NCBI RefSeq assembly: GCF_002844395.1
Contig: NZ_CP025197.1
Location: 1,922,001 to 1,986,000, forward strand
Length of the DNA: 64,000 bases
DNA from: Acetivibrio saccincola
GTDB taxonomy: Bacteria > Bacillota > Clostridia > Acetivibrionales > Acetivibrionaceae
Reading direction: 5' to 3'
Position numbers and translations under genes: made by a program. The stretch's first letter is position 1. Every line of letters starts with the position of its first letter. Shown piece after piece: positions 7,978-16,612 of this stretch. The notes under the pieces are model-generated. The model was not told where the DNA came from. It searched no databases and saw only the letters and a list, made by a program, of their open reading frames with translations.

Positions 7978-8394
7978 TTACTTAACCCTTGCAACTTCTT
8001 CTGCCAAATCTTTTTTGAAGTCCTTTTCTATATTGACACCTTGTATGTGAATATTAACTTCTACAACATCAAGCCCGGTCATTGTCTCAACAGCTTCTTT
8101 TACCCTTTCTTGAATATCCCATGAAACATCCGGTATCCTGCACCCATATTCAACGATAATATAAAGGTCAATTGCTGCTTCTTTGTCACCCACTTCCACC
8201 TTTACACCTTTAGACAAATTTTTTCTCCCCAGCATTTCGGCAATACCGCCTGCAATCCCGCCGCTCATACCTGCAACACCGGGAACATCCATAGCAGCAA
8301 TACCTGCAATTATTGCAACTACCTCTTCGGAAATCTTTATTTCCCCTACTTCATTCAGCTTGCTTTGTATGCTGTTTTGTTCTGTTCCTTCCAT
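7978..8394 (-). CDS. Asp23/Gls24-family envelope stress protein
   Basis: 138 residues from the ATG at 8394. AAAAGGAGG sits 6-7 nt upstream, so the nine extra in-frame codons before it are leader. The Asp23 domain shows ISEEVVAIIAGIAAMDVPGV, the glycine-rich MSGGIAGGIAEMLGRK, and VEVNIHIQGVNIEK. Such proteins coat the inner membrane face through AmaP. First gene of an asp23-amaP-DUF2273 operon with its own promoter (8539-8567) and a leader carrying a long hairpin. Confidence 0.9.
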   Translation of the reverse strand: MEGTEQNSIQSKLNEVGEIKISEEVVAIIAGIAAMDVPGVAGMSGGIAGGIAEMLGRKNLSKGVKVEVGDKEAAIDLYIIVEYGCRIPDVSWDIQERVKEAVETMTGLDVVEVNIHIQGVNIEKDFKKDLAEEVARVK

Positions 8395-8438
8395 ATTAAA
8401 ACCTCCTTTTATAAGAAACAAGCCAAGAGTTTAAATAC

Positions 8439-8492
8439 TCCCTTTTTTAAGTACCTAAGCAATCTTAACGCTTTAGATATTTAAAAAAGGGA
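8439..8492 (-). promoter_or_regulatory. Long hairpin in the asp23 leader
   Basis: TCCCTTTTTTAA (8439-8450) and TTAAAAAAGGGA (8481-8492) form a perfect 12-bp inverted repeat around a loop of 30 nt, which itself can pair weakly (CTAAGC with GCTTTAG). It lies between the promoter at 8539-8567 and the asp23 ribosome-binding site. Read on the minus strand it is not followed by a U tract, so it does not look like a plain terminator of this strand. Confidence 0.5.
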
Positions 8493-8538
8493 ATTTTTAT
8501 AATAACCCTTGAGAGTTAACCATAAATAATTATAAATA

Positions 8539-8567
8539 ATTATATCATTTCAAAAATGTGATATCAA
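8539..8567 (-). promoter_or_regulatory. Promoter of the asp23-amaP operon
   Basis: Minus-strand TTGATA (8567-8562), 17-nt spacer, TATAAT (8544-8539): a near-consensus sigma-A promoter. It lies directly beyond the spoIIIAH stop and gives the Asp23 operon expression independent of the sporulation operon. The leader would be about 135 nt. Confidence 0.75.
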
Positions 8568-8574
8568 TATTATA

Positions 8575-9228
8575 CTAAAACTTTTGCCGTACATAAACAT
8601 CTTTTATATCCACATCAGCATGCCTTGAGGCTATATCAGCTATCTGAGCAACTTGCACTGAAGTAAGGCTTGGAGCTTTAACCACCACATCCACACTACC
8701 GTCGCTGCCAAATAATACAACAACGTCTTTATAACCCTTTTCCTTAATCAGTGTCTCAATTCTCATTTCCTTTTCTGAATTTTCTATTATCTGCATCATC
8801 AATTCCTGTGCACTTTTTTTAAGTTCTTCACTAGATGTAGCATCCTGGGTAATTTCTTTCAGTACATCCTGATCCCTGCTTCTGGTTACTTCCCTGTTTA
8901 TCTTTGCCTGAGCAAAAAAATCATTTGCTTCCTTAGAAGCCTCTAAAGCCTTTTCACCCTCTTCATCTTTATCTTCCCCGTCTTCTTTTTTAACAAAAAT
9001 ATCATCATCCATTAACTCACTATCTACATACACAGCTTCCCCAAGGCGTACATCTTCATCACCCTCTTCATCAAGTACCATGTTTTCATAAATGTTGCCG
9101 GCTGAAATATCATCCAACCCATCAGAAGATGAGCCGCTTTTGTTGTATGTGTACTGTAAAATACCTGCCACTATTATCATTAAAATTAAAGACAATACAA
9201 CCACTTGTTTTCTTTTTAATACCATCAT
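8575..9228 (-). CDS. spoIIIAH: Stage III sporulation protein AH
   Basis: 217 residues: one N-terminal membrane helix (about 8-26, VVVLSLILMIIVAGIL), an acidic linker (about 50-95), and a C-terminal YscJ/FliF-like ring-building domain (about 120-217; QDATSSEELKKSAQELMMQI, KGYKDVVVLFGSDGSVDVVV). SpoIIIAH in the mother-cell membrane meets forespore SpoIIQ to form the channel across the two membranes. Last gene of the spoIIIA operon; the gap to spoIIIAG is 169 bases. Two consecutive ATGs follow GGGGGAA. Confidence 0.93.
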   Translation of the reverse strand: MMVLKRKQVVVLSLILMIIVAGILQYTYNKSGSSSDGLDDISAGNIYENMVLDEEGDEDVRLGEAVYVDSELMDDDIFVKKEDGEDKDEEGEKALEASKEANDFFAQAKINREVTRSRDQDVLKEITQDATSSEELKKSAQELMMQIIENSEKEMRIETLIKEKGYKDVVVLFGSDGSVDVVVKAPSLTSVQVAQIADIASRHADVDIKDVYVRQKF

Positions 9229-9397
9229 TGATGTTCCCCCTTTAATCCCAGTGTTTTTTATGTGAAATCAAATTTCTTAAAAATAAATATTTTCTTTTAA
9301 AAATCCCTCCCTTCAAAACCGGATTGTCTTTATTTTTACTATCATATATATTATATTTCCCTTTAATTTATATCTTTTTTTTAGGAATAGCTTTAAA

Positions 9398-10006
9398 TTA
9401 TTTTTTCCTCTCATAAACCTGTACTTTGTGAACGGGAACATCCAACAAAACCTGTACAGCCCTTAAAAGGTTTTCCCTTACAGTCAAATCCCCCCCGCCG
9501 TCAGCAACAACAACAACCCCTTTTACCTTAGGATACACCTCTTTAACTATAATTGGCTTTTTTACACCGTTCCCTTCCTCATATACAATACTGCTTTCAT
9601 AACTTGTCTGATTTGTCTTTCTAATTCCCCCCGCACTATCTCTTTCATCAATAACATCATCACTTCTTTTTACATCTGTAAAAGGCACAATTTCAGTCCC
9701 TGACTCATAGGTTATCATCACCTTTACTTCCCCTGCGCCGTTTATTTGGGAAAGTATTTTTTCCACCTTTACTTCCAATTCAGTCTTTTCCTCTAGTCCA
9801 TCATTGAATCCGAAAGCTTCTGATTTTTCAGGTTTGGTATCTTCCGTTTCCGGTTGTTTTTTTTTATCTCCCCCAAACAAACTCCCCCCTGCTATAATAA
9901 TTATCATACCTACAATTATCATTATTACCAGATTTTCTCCTAGTTTTTTGTTATCTTTTCCAAATGTGCCTATAAATTTTTTAATCATTTTGCGTACTTT
10001 ATCCAT
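9398..10006 (-). CDS. spoIIIAG: Stage III sporulation protein AG
   Basis: 202 residues with one membrane helix (about 25-45, LVIMIIVGMIIIIAGGSLFGG), then an acidic linker and a ring-building motif domain. The domain includes VEKILSQINGAGEVKVMITY, the insertion ERDSAGGIRKTNQTSYESS, and the conserved ending GVVVVADGGGDLTVRENLL. SpoIIIAG forms a large ring in the mother-cell/forespore channel. GGAGG precedes the ATG. The 14-nt gap from spoIIIAF fits co-transcription. Confidence 0.94.
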   Translation of the reverse strand: MDKVRKMIKKFIGTFGKDNKKLGENLVIMIIVGMIIIIAGGSLFGGDKKKQPETEDTKPEKSEAFGFNDGLEEKTELEVKVEKILSQINGAGEVKVMITYESGTEIVPFTDVKRSDDVIDERDSAGGIRKTNQTSYESSIVYEEGNGVKKPIIVKEVYPKVKGVVVVADGGGDLTVRENLLRAVQVLLDVPVHKVQVYERKK

Positions 10007-10020
10007 TTTTTAACCTCCTG

Positions 10021-10650
10021 TCATTTTAAAGAAGAAATTATTATATTTTCTTTTTGTATTTTAAAGAGTTCATGGATTTTCTCTTTTAGTTCTTCTTCAA
10101 TTTCAGCTTCTATTTTATCTGAAGAAGTTTCTTCCTGATTTTCTTCTTCTGAATCCCCGATCTTTCCGATTTTTATTTTTTTAATACTTAATATGGGCTT
10201 TATGGTGTTTTCCTCATAATCCGTGGCCAAATACAAATATACCCTCTCAACCTCTCCGTAATTTTCACTATTGTAATCTTCATTTATTATCACATCAGCT
10301 TTTACATCTTTTACTTTATTGTTTTTTTTTGCTAAATATTCCAACTGGTCAATTATTTTTTCCCTATACACCCCCGTCATAAGTTTTATCTGCTCTTCTT
10401 TTAAAACATCACTATTTATAGATATTTCTTTTGAATTTATAAAATTACCCGATTCAATTTGAAATTCTTCCAAATCTATATCCATTTTTAGAAGCTTTAG
10501 TACAGGGTTAATAAGGGCAATTACCAATATAAAGCCTGTAACCATATTTACCACTTTCTTAATTCTTCCTGATGGAATGAGTATTTCTATAAGTAACACA
10601 AAAAGAGACAATGAAACAATGTTTAAAACCCATTTCTTTAAAAAAACCAT
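10021..10650 (-). CDS. spoIIIAF: Stage III sporulation protein AF
   Basis: 209 residues. Two N-terminal membrane helices (about 8-25 and 35-52) are joined by IPSGRIKKVVN, followed by a soluble domain of mixed charge. The motif GRIKKVVNMVTGFILVIALI is typical of SpoIIIAF. It is part of the SpoIIIA complex in the mother-cell membrane; its exact role is unclear. GGGGGAT lies upstream of the ATG, and it follows spoIIIAE by 24 nt. Confidence 0.92.
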   Translation of the reverse strand: MVFLKKWVLNIVSLSLFVLLIEILIPSGRIKKVVNMVTGFILVIALINPVLKLLKMDIDLEEFQIESGNFINSKEISINSDVLKEEQIKLMTGVYREKIIDQLEYLAKKNNKVKDVKADVIINEDYNSENYGEVERVYLYLATDYEENTIKPILSIKKIKIGKIGDSEEENQEETSSDKIEAEIEEELKEKIHELFKIQKENIIISSLK

Positions 10651-10674
10651 TTTTATCCCCCGCGTAATTTTGTT

Positions 10675-11871
10675 TTATCTTATCATTGCACTTATATTTG
10701 CAGCTGCAACAAGGGCTGTAATTGTAATTAAAAACATAAATGCAACTGATGCCATAATTCCAGAAATTACAGACATTGAATCTGAAATAGAGTTTATGCA
10801 CTTTATAATCCGGTCATCTGCCACAGGTTCTAATAAAATTACCGTCAGCTTATATAAAACTACAACTGCAATTATTTTTAATATTGGCAAAATACATATA
10901 GAAGCAATGCCTATAAGCATGGATACCCCTACTGCATTTTTTATAAGCAATGTACATCCCATAACTGCATCTGCTGCATCTGCCAGGTATTTTCCCGCCA
11001 CCGGTACAAAAACACCTATTGCAAATTTTGCAGTTTTGCTTCCAACACCGTCTGCCACCGCCCCTATTACACCTTGAAGGCTAACTATTGCTATAAAAAC
11101 AGTCAGTATAAGTCCCAAAAGCCATCCTGCCAAGCTTTTCAAAAATCCAGAAAGCCTTGATATTTGTATTTTTTCCGATATATTATCAATTACCGATACA
11201 ATGGTGGATAATATTACAATTGGGATTAATATGTTTTTTATTATAGCTGCAAAAACCTGAACCATCATAATAAGCATTGGCTGCATTCCTGCCCCTGTGG
11301 TAACATTGCCGGAAGCCGTAAGAAGTGCTGCCAAAACAGGCAGGGAAAGGTGCATGAAGTTTACCATTGCATTTATTATTCCTATCCCTGCCTCTACAGC
11401 TGTATTAAAGCTAACCAAAAGTATTGATACCAAAACTATATAGCATGTATAAAAAGCCAGCTCTCCTGTGCTTTTACTTAAAAATGAGCTTTGCAAATTT
11501 TTAAGTATTGCACACAAAACCACCAATACCATTAATCTTGCAAGTATGTATATATTTAAATATATTTCTTTAAAAAGAAACCTCAATATGCCATTTATAA
11601 TTCCCATAAAATCAAACTTAAAATTCCCCTTAGAAACATCAGAAATTATATTTTCCGGGTCATATCCGGGTATAATTTCATCAATATTTTCACCGGCATA
11701 CTCTTTGAGGCTTTCTTTTATCTTTGTAATTTCTTCTGTTTTAGTCTGGCTTTCAATAATTCTTTCCTTTATGTCTTCTTCTGCTTTTATATGGCAGAAA
11801 TTCATACAACATATACCAACAATGAGACAAAGTATTTTCTTTGTTAGCTTTAAATATCTTTTGTTTTTCAT
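10675..11871 (-). CDS. spoIIIAE: Stage III sporulation protein AE
   Basis: A multi-pass membrane protein with a likely signal peptide (YLKLTKKILCLIVGICCMNF) and about seven to eight further helices. Conserved SpoIIIAE segments include AGIGIINAMVNFMHLSLPVL, FVPVAGKYLADAADAVMG and LIGIASICILPILKI. It is the large integral-membrane part of the SpoIIIA channel. The frame is open to a TTG at 11907, which overlaps spoIIIAD by four nt. The ATG at 11871 has GGGGAAAG about 9 nt upstream and starts the signal peptide directly, so it is preferred. Confidence 0.93.
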   Translation of the reverse strand: MKNKRYLKLTKKILCLIVGICCMNFCHIKAEEDIKERIIESQTKTEEITKIKESLKEYAGENIDEIIPGYDPENIISDVSKGNFKFDFMGIINGILRFLFKEIYLNIYILARLMVLVVLCAILKNLQSSFLSKSTGELAFYTCYIVLVSILLVSFNTAVEAGIGIINAMVNFMHLSLPVLAALLTASGNVTTGAGMQPMLIMMVQVFAAIIKNILIPIVILSTIVSVIDNISEKIQISRLSGFLKSLAGWLLGLILTVFIAIVSLQGVIGAVADGVGSKTAKFAIGVFVPVAGKYLADAADAVMGCTLLIKNAVGVSMLIGIASICILPILKIIAVVVLYKLTVILLEPVADDRIIKCINSISDSMSVISGIMASVAFMFLITITALVAAANISAMIR

Positions 11872-11903
11872 GATTACTTTCCCCATTTTTACTTTTGATT
11901 TAC

Positions 11904-12290
11904 TCAAGGCATAATTTCTATTACCAGATCCAGCAAAGATGTCACAATAGGAACAGCCAGCACTATTATGATAACCTTTCCTGCAAGTTCAACTTTTGAA
12001 GCAATGGCGCTTTCGCCGGCGTCTTTGCAAATTTCTGACCCGAATTCTGCAATGTATGCAATGCCAATGATTTTTAGAAGTGTGGAAAAATACACTGTAT
12101 CTATATTTGCTTTGTCTGCATAAGTTTTTAGAAGCTCAATTACAGCAGATGTTTTTCCTAAAACTACAAAGAAAATAATTACCCCTGTGATGATGCTTAT
12201 TTGCAGCGCAATTTCAGGTCTTTGAACCTTCAGTACCATAATTATTAAGGTGGCTACTACAGCTAGTATAACTATTTGAAATATTTCCAT
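11904..12290 (-). CDS. spoIIIAD: Stage III sporulation protein AD
   Basis: 128 residues with about four membrane helices (IVILAVVATLIIMVLKV; ISIITGVIIFFVVLG; and two more). The central segment FSTLLKIIGIAYIAEFGSEI is typical of SpoIIIAD. It is a small integral-membrane component of the sporulation channel. AAGGTGG stands before the ATG. It lies 31 nt after spoIIIAC. Confidence 0.93.
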   Translation of the reverse strand: MEIFQIVILAVVATLIIMVLKVQRPEIALQISIITGVIIFFVVLGKTSAVIELLKTYADKANIDTVYFSTLLKIIGIAYIAEFGSEICKDAGESAIASKVELAGKVIIIVLAVPIVTSLLDLVIEIMP

Positions 12291-12321
12291 ATTAACACCA
12301 CCTTCTTTAAAATTAACTTCT

Positions 12322-12516
12322 TTAAAACTGGAATATGGTTTTTACAGTTTCAAATAAATATGCAATTTCCTTAACAATCATCATAAGTACCACTATAAGC
12401 CCTGCCAAAGTAGTCATCATGGCCTGCTCCTCACGGCCTGACTTGGTTAATACTGCATTTAAAACAGAAACTAAAATTCCTATTGCTGCTATTCTAAAAA
12501 TTAAATCTATATCCAT
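12322..12516 (-). CDS. spoIIIAC: Stage III sporulation protein AC
   Basis: 64 residues with two membrane helices (LIFRIAAIGILVSVLNAVL and MTTLAGLIVVLMMIVKEI) joined by the conserved polar loop TKSGREEQA. Length and loop match SpoIIIAC. AAGGGGAAAG precedes the ATG. The gap to spoIIIAB is 87 bases, long for this operon, but no terminator is visible in it. Confidence 0.93.
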   Translation of the reverse strand: MDIDLIFRIAAIGILVSVLNAVLTKSGREEQAMMTTLAGLIVVLMMIVKEIAYLFETVKTIFQF

Positions 12517-12603
12517 ATACTCTTCTTTCCCCTTATGTATTTTTTACACTTACCATTTGTACAAGTATATTCATGTTTGGTACAAAAATATTCTAAAAAA
12601 AAT

Positions 12604-13125
12604 TTAAAACAGTATAATTATAATTGCCAATCCCCCTAGTATCCCTAAGTTTCTGTACATGGCCTCATTTTTCTTTCTGAATTCTTCAGCCTTTTGTTCT
12701 TGCAGCTTCAGCTGGTTTAAAGTAAGCCTTATGTTTTTTATCTGCCCTTCTAAATCAGAGCTTCCAAGCATTTTGCCAAAGGATACTATCACCTTTTCAT
12801 CTTCTTTGTCTAAAGAAGTGTCATTTATATTTAGCTTTACAGCTCTTTTCCATGCCTCGTATGCGCTTAATTCAGGTTTTTTTTGCAAAATTTCCGCTGC
12901 GTGTTTAAAGAAATTTGAAACGGGACTGTCACTTTGGCTGTATATTTTATAAAAGGCATCTGTTAGTTTATTTGATAAAAAGCTGATTTCATTTTCAAAC
13001 ATCTGAAGCATACCCTGTAGGCTTCTTAGTTCTTCAGGCCTTTTAGCACATTTTCTTGAATAAATATATCCTAATAAACTGCTTGACATAAATACAATGA
13101 AACATCCAAAAAGCTTAACTGCCAC
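12604..13125 (-). CDS. spoIIIAB: Stage III sporulation protein AB
   Basis: 173 residues from a GTG at 13125, which has GGAGGGGG 4-5 nt upstream and overlaps the end of spoIIIAA by 11 nt. The frame is open further, to 13167, but no ribosome-binding site supports that. An N-terminal membrane helix (LFGCFIVFMSSSLLGYIYS) is followed by a helical domain (LRSLQGMLQMFENEISFLSN) and a C-terminal hydrophobic segment (LGILGGLAIIIILF). The family resembles type II/IV secretion GspF-like proteins. Confidence 0.93.
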   Translation of the reverse strand: MAVKLFGCFIVFMSSSLLGYIYSRKCAKRPEELRSLQGMLQMFENEISFLSNKLTDAFYKIYSQSDSPVSNFFKHAAEILQKKPELSAYEAWKRAVKLNINDTSLDKEDEKVIVSFGKMLGSSDLEGQIKNIRLTLNQLKLQEQKAEEFRKKNEAMYRNLGILGGLAIIIILF

Positions 13126-14137
13126 TTTTCCCCCTCCTGTAAATAACATCCATACTTTTTCCGTCAACTATTTCTTCTACAGTGCCAGGACCTTCCTCAC
13201 CGCTTAGCACAATAAATCTTTCAAAAACCTTTTCCTCCATAAGGCTTAAAACTTCTTTTCTTGTTTTTAGCTGGGAAATATTATACCCATGGGCAGTGGT
13301 TATAATTTTTATCCCTGCATTTAAAACTTCTATTATTGAATCTTTGTCTCCCCTTCCCCCTATTTCATCAGTCACAATGACATCCGGAGACATAGACCTT
13401 AGCATTATTGTCATTCCTAATTGTTTTGGGCAAGCATCCAATACATCAGTCTGAACTCCCACCTTTTTTTGAGGCACCCCCCTGTAGCAGGCGGCTATTT
13501 CAGACCGTTCATCAATAAGACCCACCTTTACACCTTTAAATCCTAATTTTTCAATCCCGTCGCTTAAGTTTCTTGTTATATCCCTTAGCATGGTTGTTTT
13601 ACCACATCCGGGAGGTGAAATAATAAGGGTATTGTAAACTTCATTTTTGTCATTTATTATGTATTTTATTATTTTTAAAGAACAGTCTGTAATTTCCTTA
13701 GAGATTCTTATATTAAGACTGGATATGTCCTTTATGTTTTTTATCCTTTCTCCCTCTAAAACAACCCTTCCTGCTATTCCAACCCTGTGTCCCCCTTTTA
13801 AAGTTAAAAAGCCGTTTTTTATTTCATCCTGATATGCATAAATGGAATTTTCGCTTATTAGAGTTAAAGTTTTTAAAATTTGTTCCTGATCCATATAAAA
13901 AAGATTAAACTTATTATTTGTCAATTTGCCGTCACAGTTTAAAAAAAACCTACCCCTTCTGTTTTGCAGCATAACAGGCTTTAAAGCCCGTATTCTTATC
14001 TCTTCTAAATTAACAAGTTCTAGGGGATTTACTTTTTTTAGAACTTCCTTTAACCCGTAGGATAAAAATTTTAAAATTTCCCTTTCAAAAGACTGTATAT
14101 CCGCCATTTTAACAATATGCTTGTCTTTGGTAAGCAT
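13115..14137 (-). CDS. spoIIIAA: Stage III sporulation protein AA, ATPase
   Basis: 340 residues with a VirB11/PilT-like ATPase core: Walker A ISPPGCGKTTMLRDITR (about 175), LIDERSEIAACYRGVPQ, Walker B-like VIVTDEIGG and the AHG motif TTAHGYN. It probably energises assembly of the SpoIIIA complex. AAAGGAGGGAC lies before the ATG. First gene of the spoIIIA operon, with a candidate sigma-E promoter upstream. The long N-terminal part (about 1-150) is the usual family domain. Confidence 0.94.
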   Translation of the reverse strand: MLTKDKHIVKMADIQSFEREILKFLSYGLKEVLKKVNPLELVNLEEIRIRALKPVMLQNRRGRFFLNCDGKLTNNKFNLFYMDQEQILKTLTLISENSIYAYQDEIKNGFLTLKGGHRVGIAGRVVLEGERIKNIKDISSLNIRISKEITDCSLKIIKYIINDKNEVYNTLIISPPGCGKTTMLRDITRNLSDGIEKLGFKGVKVGLIDERSEIAACYRGVPQKKVGVQTDVLDACPKQLGMTIMLRSMSPDVIVTDEIGGRGDKDSIIEVLNAGIKIITTAHGYNISQLKTRKEVLSLMEEKVFERFIVLSGEEGPGTVEEIVDGKSMDVIYRRGKSGS

Positions 14138-14167
14138 TTTTTGTCCCTCCTTTTTTTATCTGTTTTA

Positions 14168-14195
14168 TATGTATTCCCTTTGTCCAAATTTATGA
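14168..14195 (-). promoter_or_regulatory. Candidate sigma-E promoter of the spoIIIA operon
   Basis: Minus-strand TCATAAAT (14195-14188), 12-nt spacer, AATACATA (14175-14168). These resemble the sigma-E -35 (KMATATTT) and -10 (CATACAMT) boxes, although the spacer is one or two nt short. Position between an intrinsic terminator and spoIIIAA fits. spoIIIA operons are sigma-E-dependent in Bacillus. Confidence 0.5.
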
Positions 14196-14210
14196 CTAAA
14201 AATAAATACA

Positions 14211-14256
14211 AAAAAAGCAGTACATGCATCAAAAGATACACATACTGCTTTTTTGT
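14211..14256. terminator. Intrinsic terminator between the CD1247-type gene and spoIIIAA
   Basis: AAAAAAGCAGTA (14211-14222) and TACTGCTTTTTT (14243-14254) form a 12-bp stem with A and T tracts on both flanks, so it can end transcription on either strand. On the minus strand it closes the transcript of the gene at 14315-14722. Confidence 0.85.
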
Positions 14257-14314
14257 TCTAAACTTTTGGAAATTACAAATTTATATTGCTATAACTTCTT
14301 AAAATAATAAGTAC

Positions 14315-14722
14315 TTATGATTCTTCCCCTTCATCACTGCACTCATCACAATTGCAGTCCCACTCAACCATTATGTCCTTTCCACAGGAAGTGCATTTAA
14401 AAGAACCTGCTTCATCATCCAGCATATCTTCAGTAAGTTCAATGATGTCATGACAGTGAGGGCACTCAATTTCTGCAATTACCCCGTCATCATCACAATC
14501 ATCATACAACATGCTTTCTAATGCCCCAAGGTCTTCATCAATGCTGTCAACCTGCTCTCCTAAGTATTCCTGGGTTTCTTCAATATCCGTTAACGAATCT
14601 GCAATATCGTCTAAAACCCCTATTATTTCTTTAAAAAGCTTACCTTCATTTGTTGCTTCATCAATATTCATACCTGCAACAAGCCCTTTAAGATAGGCAA
14701 CCCTCTCTTTTACATATCCCAT
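14315..14722 (-). CDS. CD1247-type acidic protein with zinc-ribbon-like tail
   Basis: 135 residues, very acidic. The N-terminal part (MGYVKERVAYLKGLVAGMNI, about 1-60) matches the clostridial CD1247 N-terminal domain as I know it, a helical hairpin. The C-terminal half has CPHCHDIIELTEDML and CTSCG, a zinc-ribbon-like pair of CxxC motifs, then CNCDEC at the end. AGGAGG lies before the ATG. It is followed by a terminator and preceded by efp. Cellular function is unknown; the zinc ribbon suggests a protein or nucleic-acid binding role, which is inference. Confidence 0.75.
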   Translation of the reverse strand: MGYVKERVAYLKGLVAGMNIDEATNEGKLFKEIIGVLDDIADSLTDIEETQEYLGEQVDSIDEDLGALESMLYDDCDDDGVIAEIECPHCHDIIELTEDMLDDEAGSFKCTSCGKDIMVEWDCNCDECSDEGEES

Positions 14723-14768
14723 AAAATACCTCCTGTTTTTAATACAAAATATAATATTAGTATAACCC

Positions 14769-15326
14769 CTATACTCTTTCTATATACTCTCCTGTCCTGG
14801 TATCAATCCTGATAACATCTCCTATATCAATAAATAAAGGTACCTTTATTGTTGCACCTGTTTCAACTGTTGCAGGTTTAGTTGCGCCTGTGGCTGTATC
14901 ACCTTTAAACCCTGGTTCAGTCTCTGTTACCTCAAGTTCAACAAAGTTAGGAGGCTCAACTCCAAATACATTGCCCTTATGAGACAGAAGTTTTACAATT
15001 TCATTTTCTTTTATAAATTTAAATGAATCACCTATTATATCACTTCCAAGTGGTATTTGTTCATAATTTTCCAAGTCCATGAAATAGTAAAGACTTCCAT
15101 CATTGTACAAATACTGCATATCTTTTCTTTCAATATGAGCTTTAGGCAGCTTATCTGTCGGGTTAAAAGTTTTTTCAATTGTAGCTCCTGTGACTATATT
15201 TTTAAGCTTAGTTCTCACAAAAGCTGCACCTTTCCCAGGCTTAACATGTAAAAACTCAATTACCTGGTATATGCTGCCATCCATCTCAAAAGTTACTCCG
15301 TTTCTAAAATCACCGGCTGATATCAT
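14769..15326 (-). CDS. efp: Translation elongation factor P
   Basis: 185 residues, the usual length, with three beta-barrel domains. Visible are the loop [17 protein letters not shown] at about 27-43 (Lys32 region, the modification site in the family), [17 protein letters not shown] and the ending [23 protein letters not shown] relieves ribosome stalling at polyproline stretches. GGAGGGAT lies before the ATG. It sits downstream of the M24 peptidase, a common arrangement in Firmicutes. Confidence 0.97.
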   Translation of the reverse strand: MISAGDFRNGVTFEMDGSIYQVIEFLHVKPGKGAAFVRTKLKNIVTGATIEKTFNPTDKLPKAHIERKDMQYLYNDGSLYYFMDLENYEQIPLGSDIIGDSFKFIKENEIVKLLSHKGNVFGVEPPNFVELEVTETEPGFKGDTATGATKPATVETGATIKVPLFIDIGDVIRIDTRTGEYIERV

Positions 15327-15510
15327 TTTTTATCCCTCCAAAATTTTCATCTTATCAAATCATCTATTGTTAACATCAGTTAAAGATGTTTATATACATT
15401 TAATTATTTGCTTTTTAAAATTCTTTTTATTAATTAATTCATAAGTTAATATTAAATTAAAATCAGCTATAATTCAAGAAAAATTTTCATATATTTAATA
15501 AACTAAAAAT

Positions 15511-16581
15511 CTACAGCACTATTATTTCTTTAGGTGACTTAGTCAAAACTACAGGAAAATCATCATTTATGACTACTATATCTTCTATTCTTACCCCTCC
15601 TAAATTCTCCAAATAAATCCCCGGCTCAATGGTGACAACCATGCCGTTTTCCATTTTCACATCCCCTCTTTTGGATAAAGTGGGCTTTTCATGAACTTCA
15701 AGACCTACCCCGTGACCTAAACCATGACCGAAATTCTTTCCATATCCGTTTTCCTCAATGATATTTCTTGCTACAGAGTCAATTTCCTTTCCTGTAAAAC
15801 CTTTTTTTGCCGCCTCTATTGCACTTTTTTGTGCCTTTAGTACAATATCGTATATTTTAAAGAGCTTATCATCTGGCTTTCCAACAAATACAGTCCTGGT
15901 CATGTCAGAGCAGTAGTTTTTATACACAGCCCCAAAGTCTAATGTTACCGCTTCATTATTTTCAATTTTTTTGCTGCTTGCCGTACCGTGGGGAAAAAAA
16001 GAACGGTAACCGGATGCCACAATGGTTTCAAAGGATGTACCCTTAGCCCCTTTCTTTTTCATATAGTGCTCTAACTCTAAGGCTATTTCATATTCACTTA
16101 CCCCCGGCTTTATATAGTTTAATATATGTGAAAAGGCATGGTCTGCAATTTCCACTGCTTTTTTTATAATTTCTATTTCCTCATCATCTTTTACCGCCCT
16201 TATATCTTCCACCATTCCGTCAACAGGCACTAGCTTTTCTACTTTTAAAAGCTTTTTCATTTCGGTATATGTCTTATATGTAACCACATTTTCTTCAAAC
16301 CCGAGTCTTTTAATGCCTTTAGACACAATAACGTCATTTAATGCATTTAAAAGCCTTCCTTCATATTCTATAACTTCAAAAATTTCCGCCTCTTCTTTTG
16401 CCTGTTTGCTGTATCTGAAATCAGTCAGCAAAACAGCATCCTCCTGTGAAATTACAAGGTAGGCATATGTGCCTGTAAAACCAGAAATATACATATAATT
16501 TTCTCTTTTTACAATTAAAATTCCATCCAAATCTTTTTCTTTTAGTTTTTGTCTTAATTTTTCAAGTCTTTTTCCTGTCAT
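15511..16581 (-). CDS. M24-family Xaa-Pro aminopeptidase
   Basis: 356 residues. An N-terminal creatinase-like domain (about 1-125) precedes a pita-bread metallopeptidase domain with the metal ligands visible in VTLDFGAVYKNYCSDMTRT (two Asp), HGLGHGVGLEVHE (His), and TIEPGIYL and VRIEDIV (two Glu). It removes N-terminal residues before proline, probably in peptide turnover, in the cytoplasm since no signal peptide is seen. AAGGAGA precedes the ATG. It is upstream of efp and downstream of aroQ. Confidence 0.94.
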   Translation of the reverse strand: MTGKRLEKLRQKLKEKDLDGILIVKRENYMYISGFTGTYAYLVISQEDAVLLTDFRYSKQAKEEAEIFEVIEYEGRLLNALNDVIVSKGIKRLGFEENVVTYKTYTEMKKLLKVEKLVPVDGMVEDIRAVKDDEEIEIIKKAVEIADHAFSHILNYIKPGVSEYEIALELEHYMKKKGAKGTSFETIVASGYRSFFPHGTASSKKIENNEAVTLDFGAVYKNYCSDMTRTVFVGKPDDKLFKIYDIVLKAQKSAIEAAKKGFTGKEIDSVARNIIEENGYGKNFGHGLGHGVGLEVHEKPTLSKRGDVKMENGMVVTIEPGIYLENLGGVRIEDIVVINDDFPVVLTKSPKEIIVL

Positions 16582-16612
16582 ATTAAAATCTCCTTAGAGC
16601 ATTAATTTTATC

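Noticed and set aside
10577-11077. 166-codon plus-strand frame opposite spoIIIAE/spoIIIAF
   Set aside because: It lies entirely against well-supported sporulation genes and shows no family features of its own.
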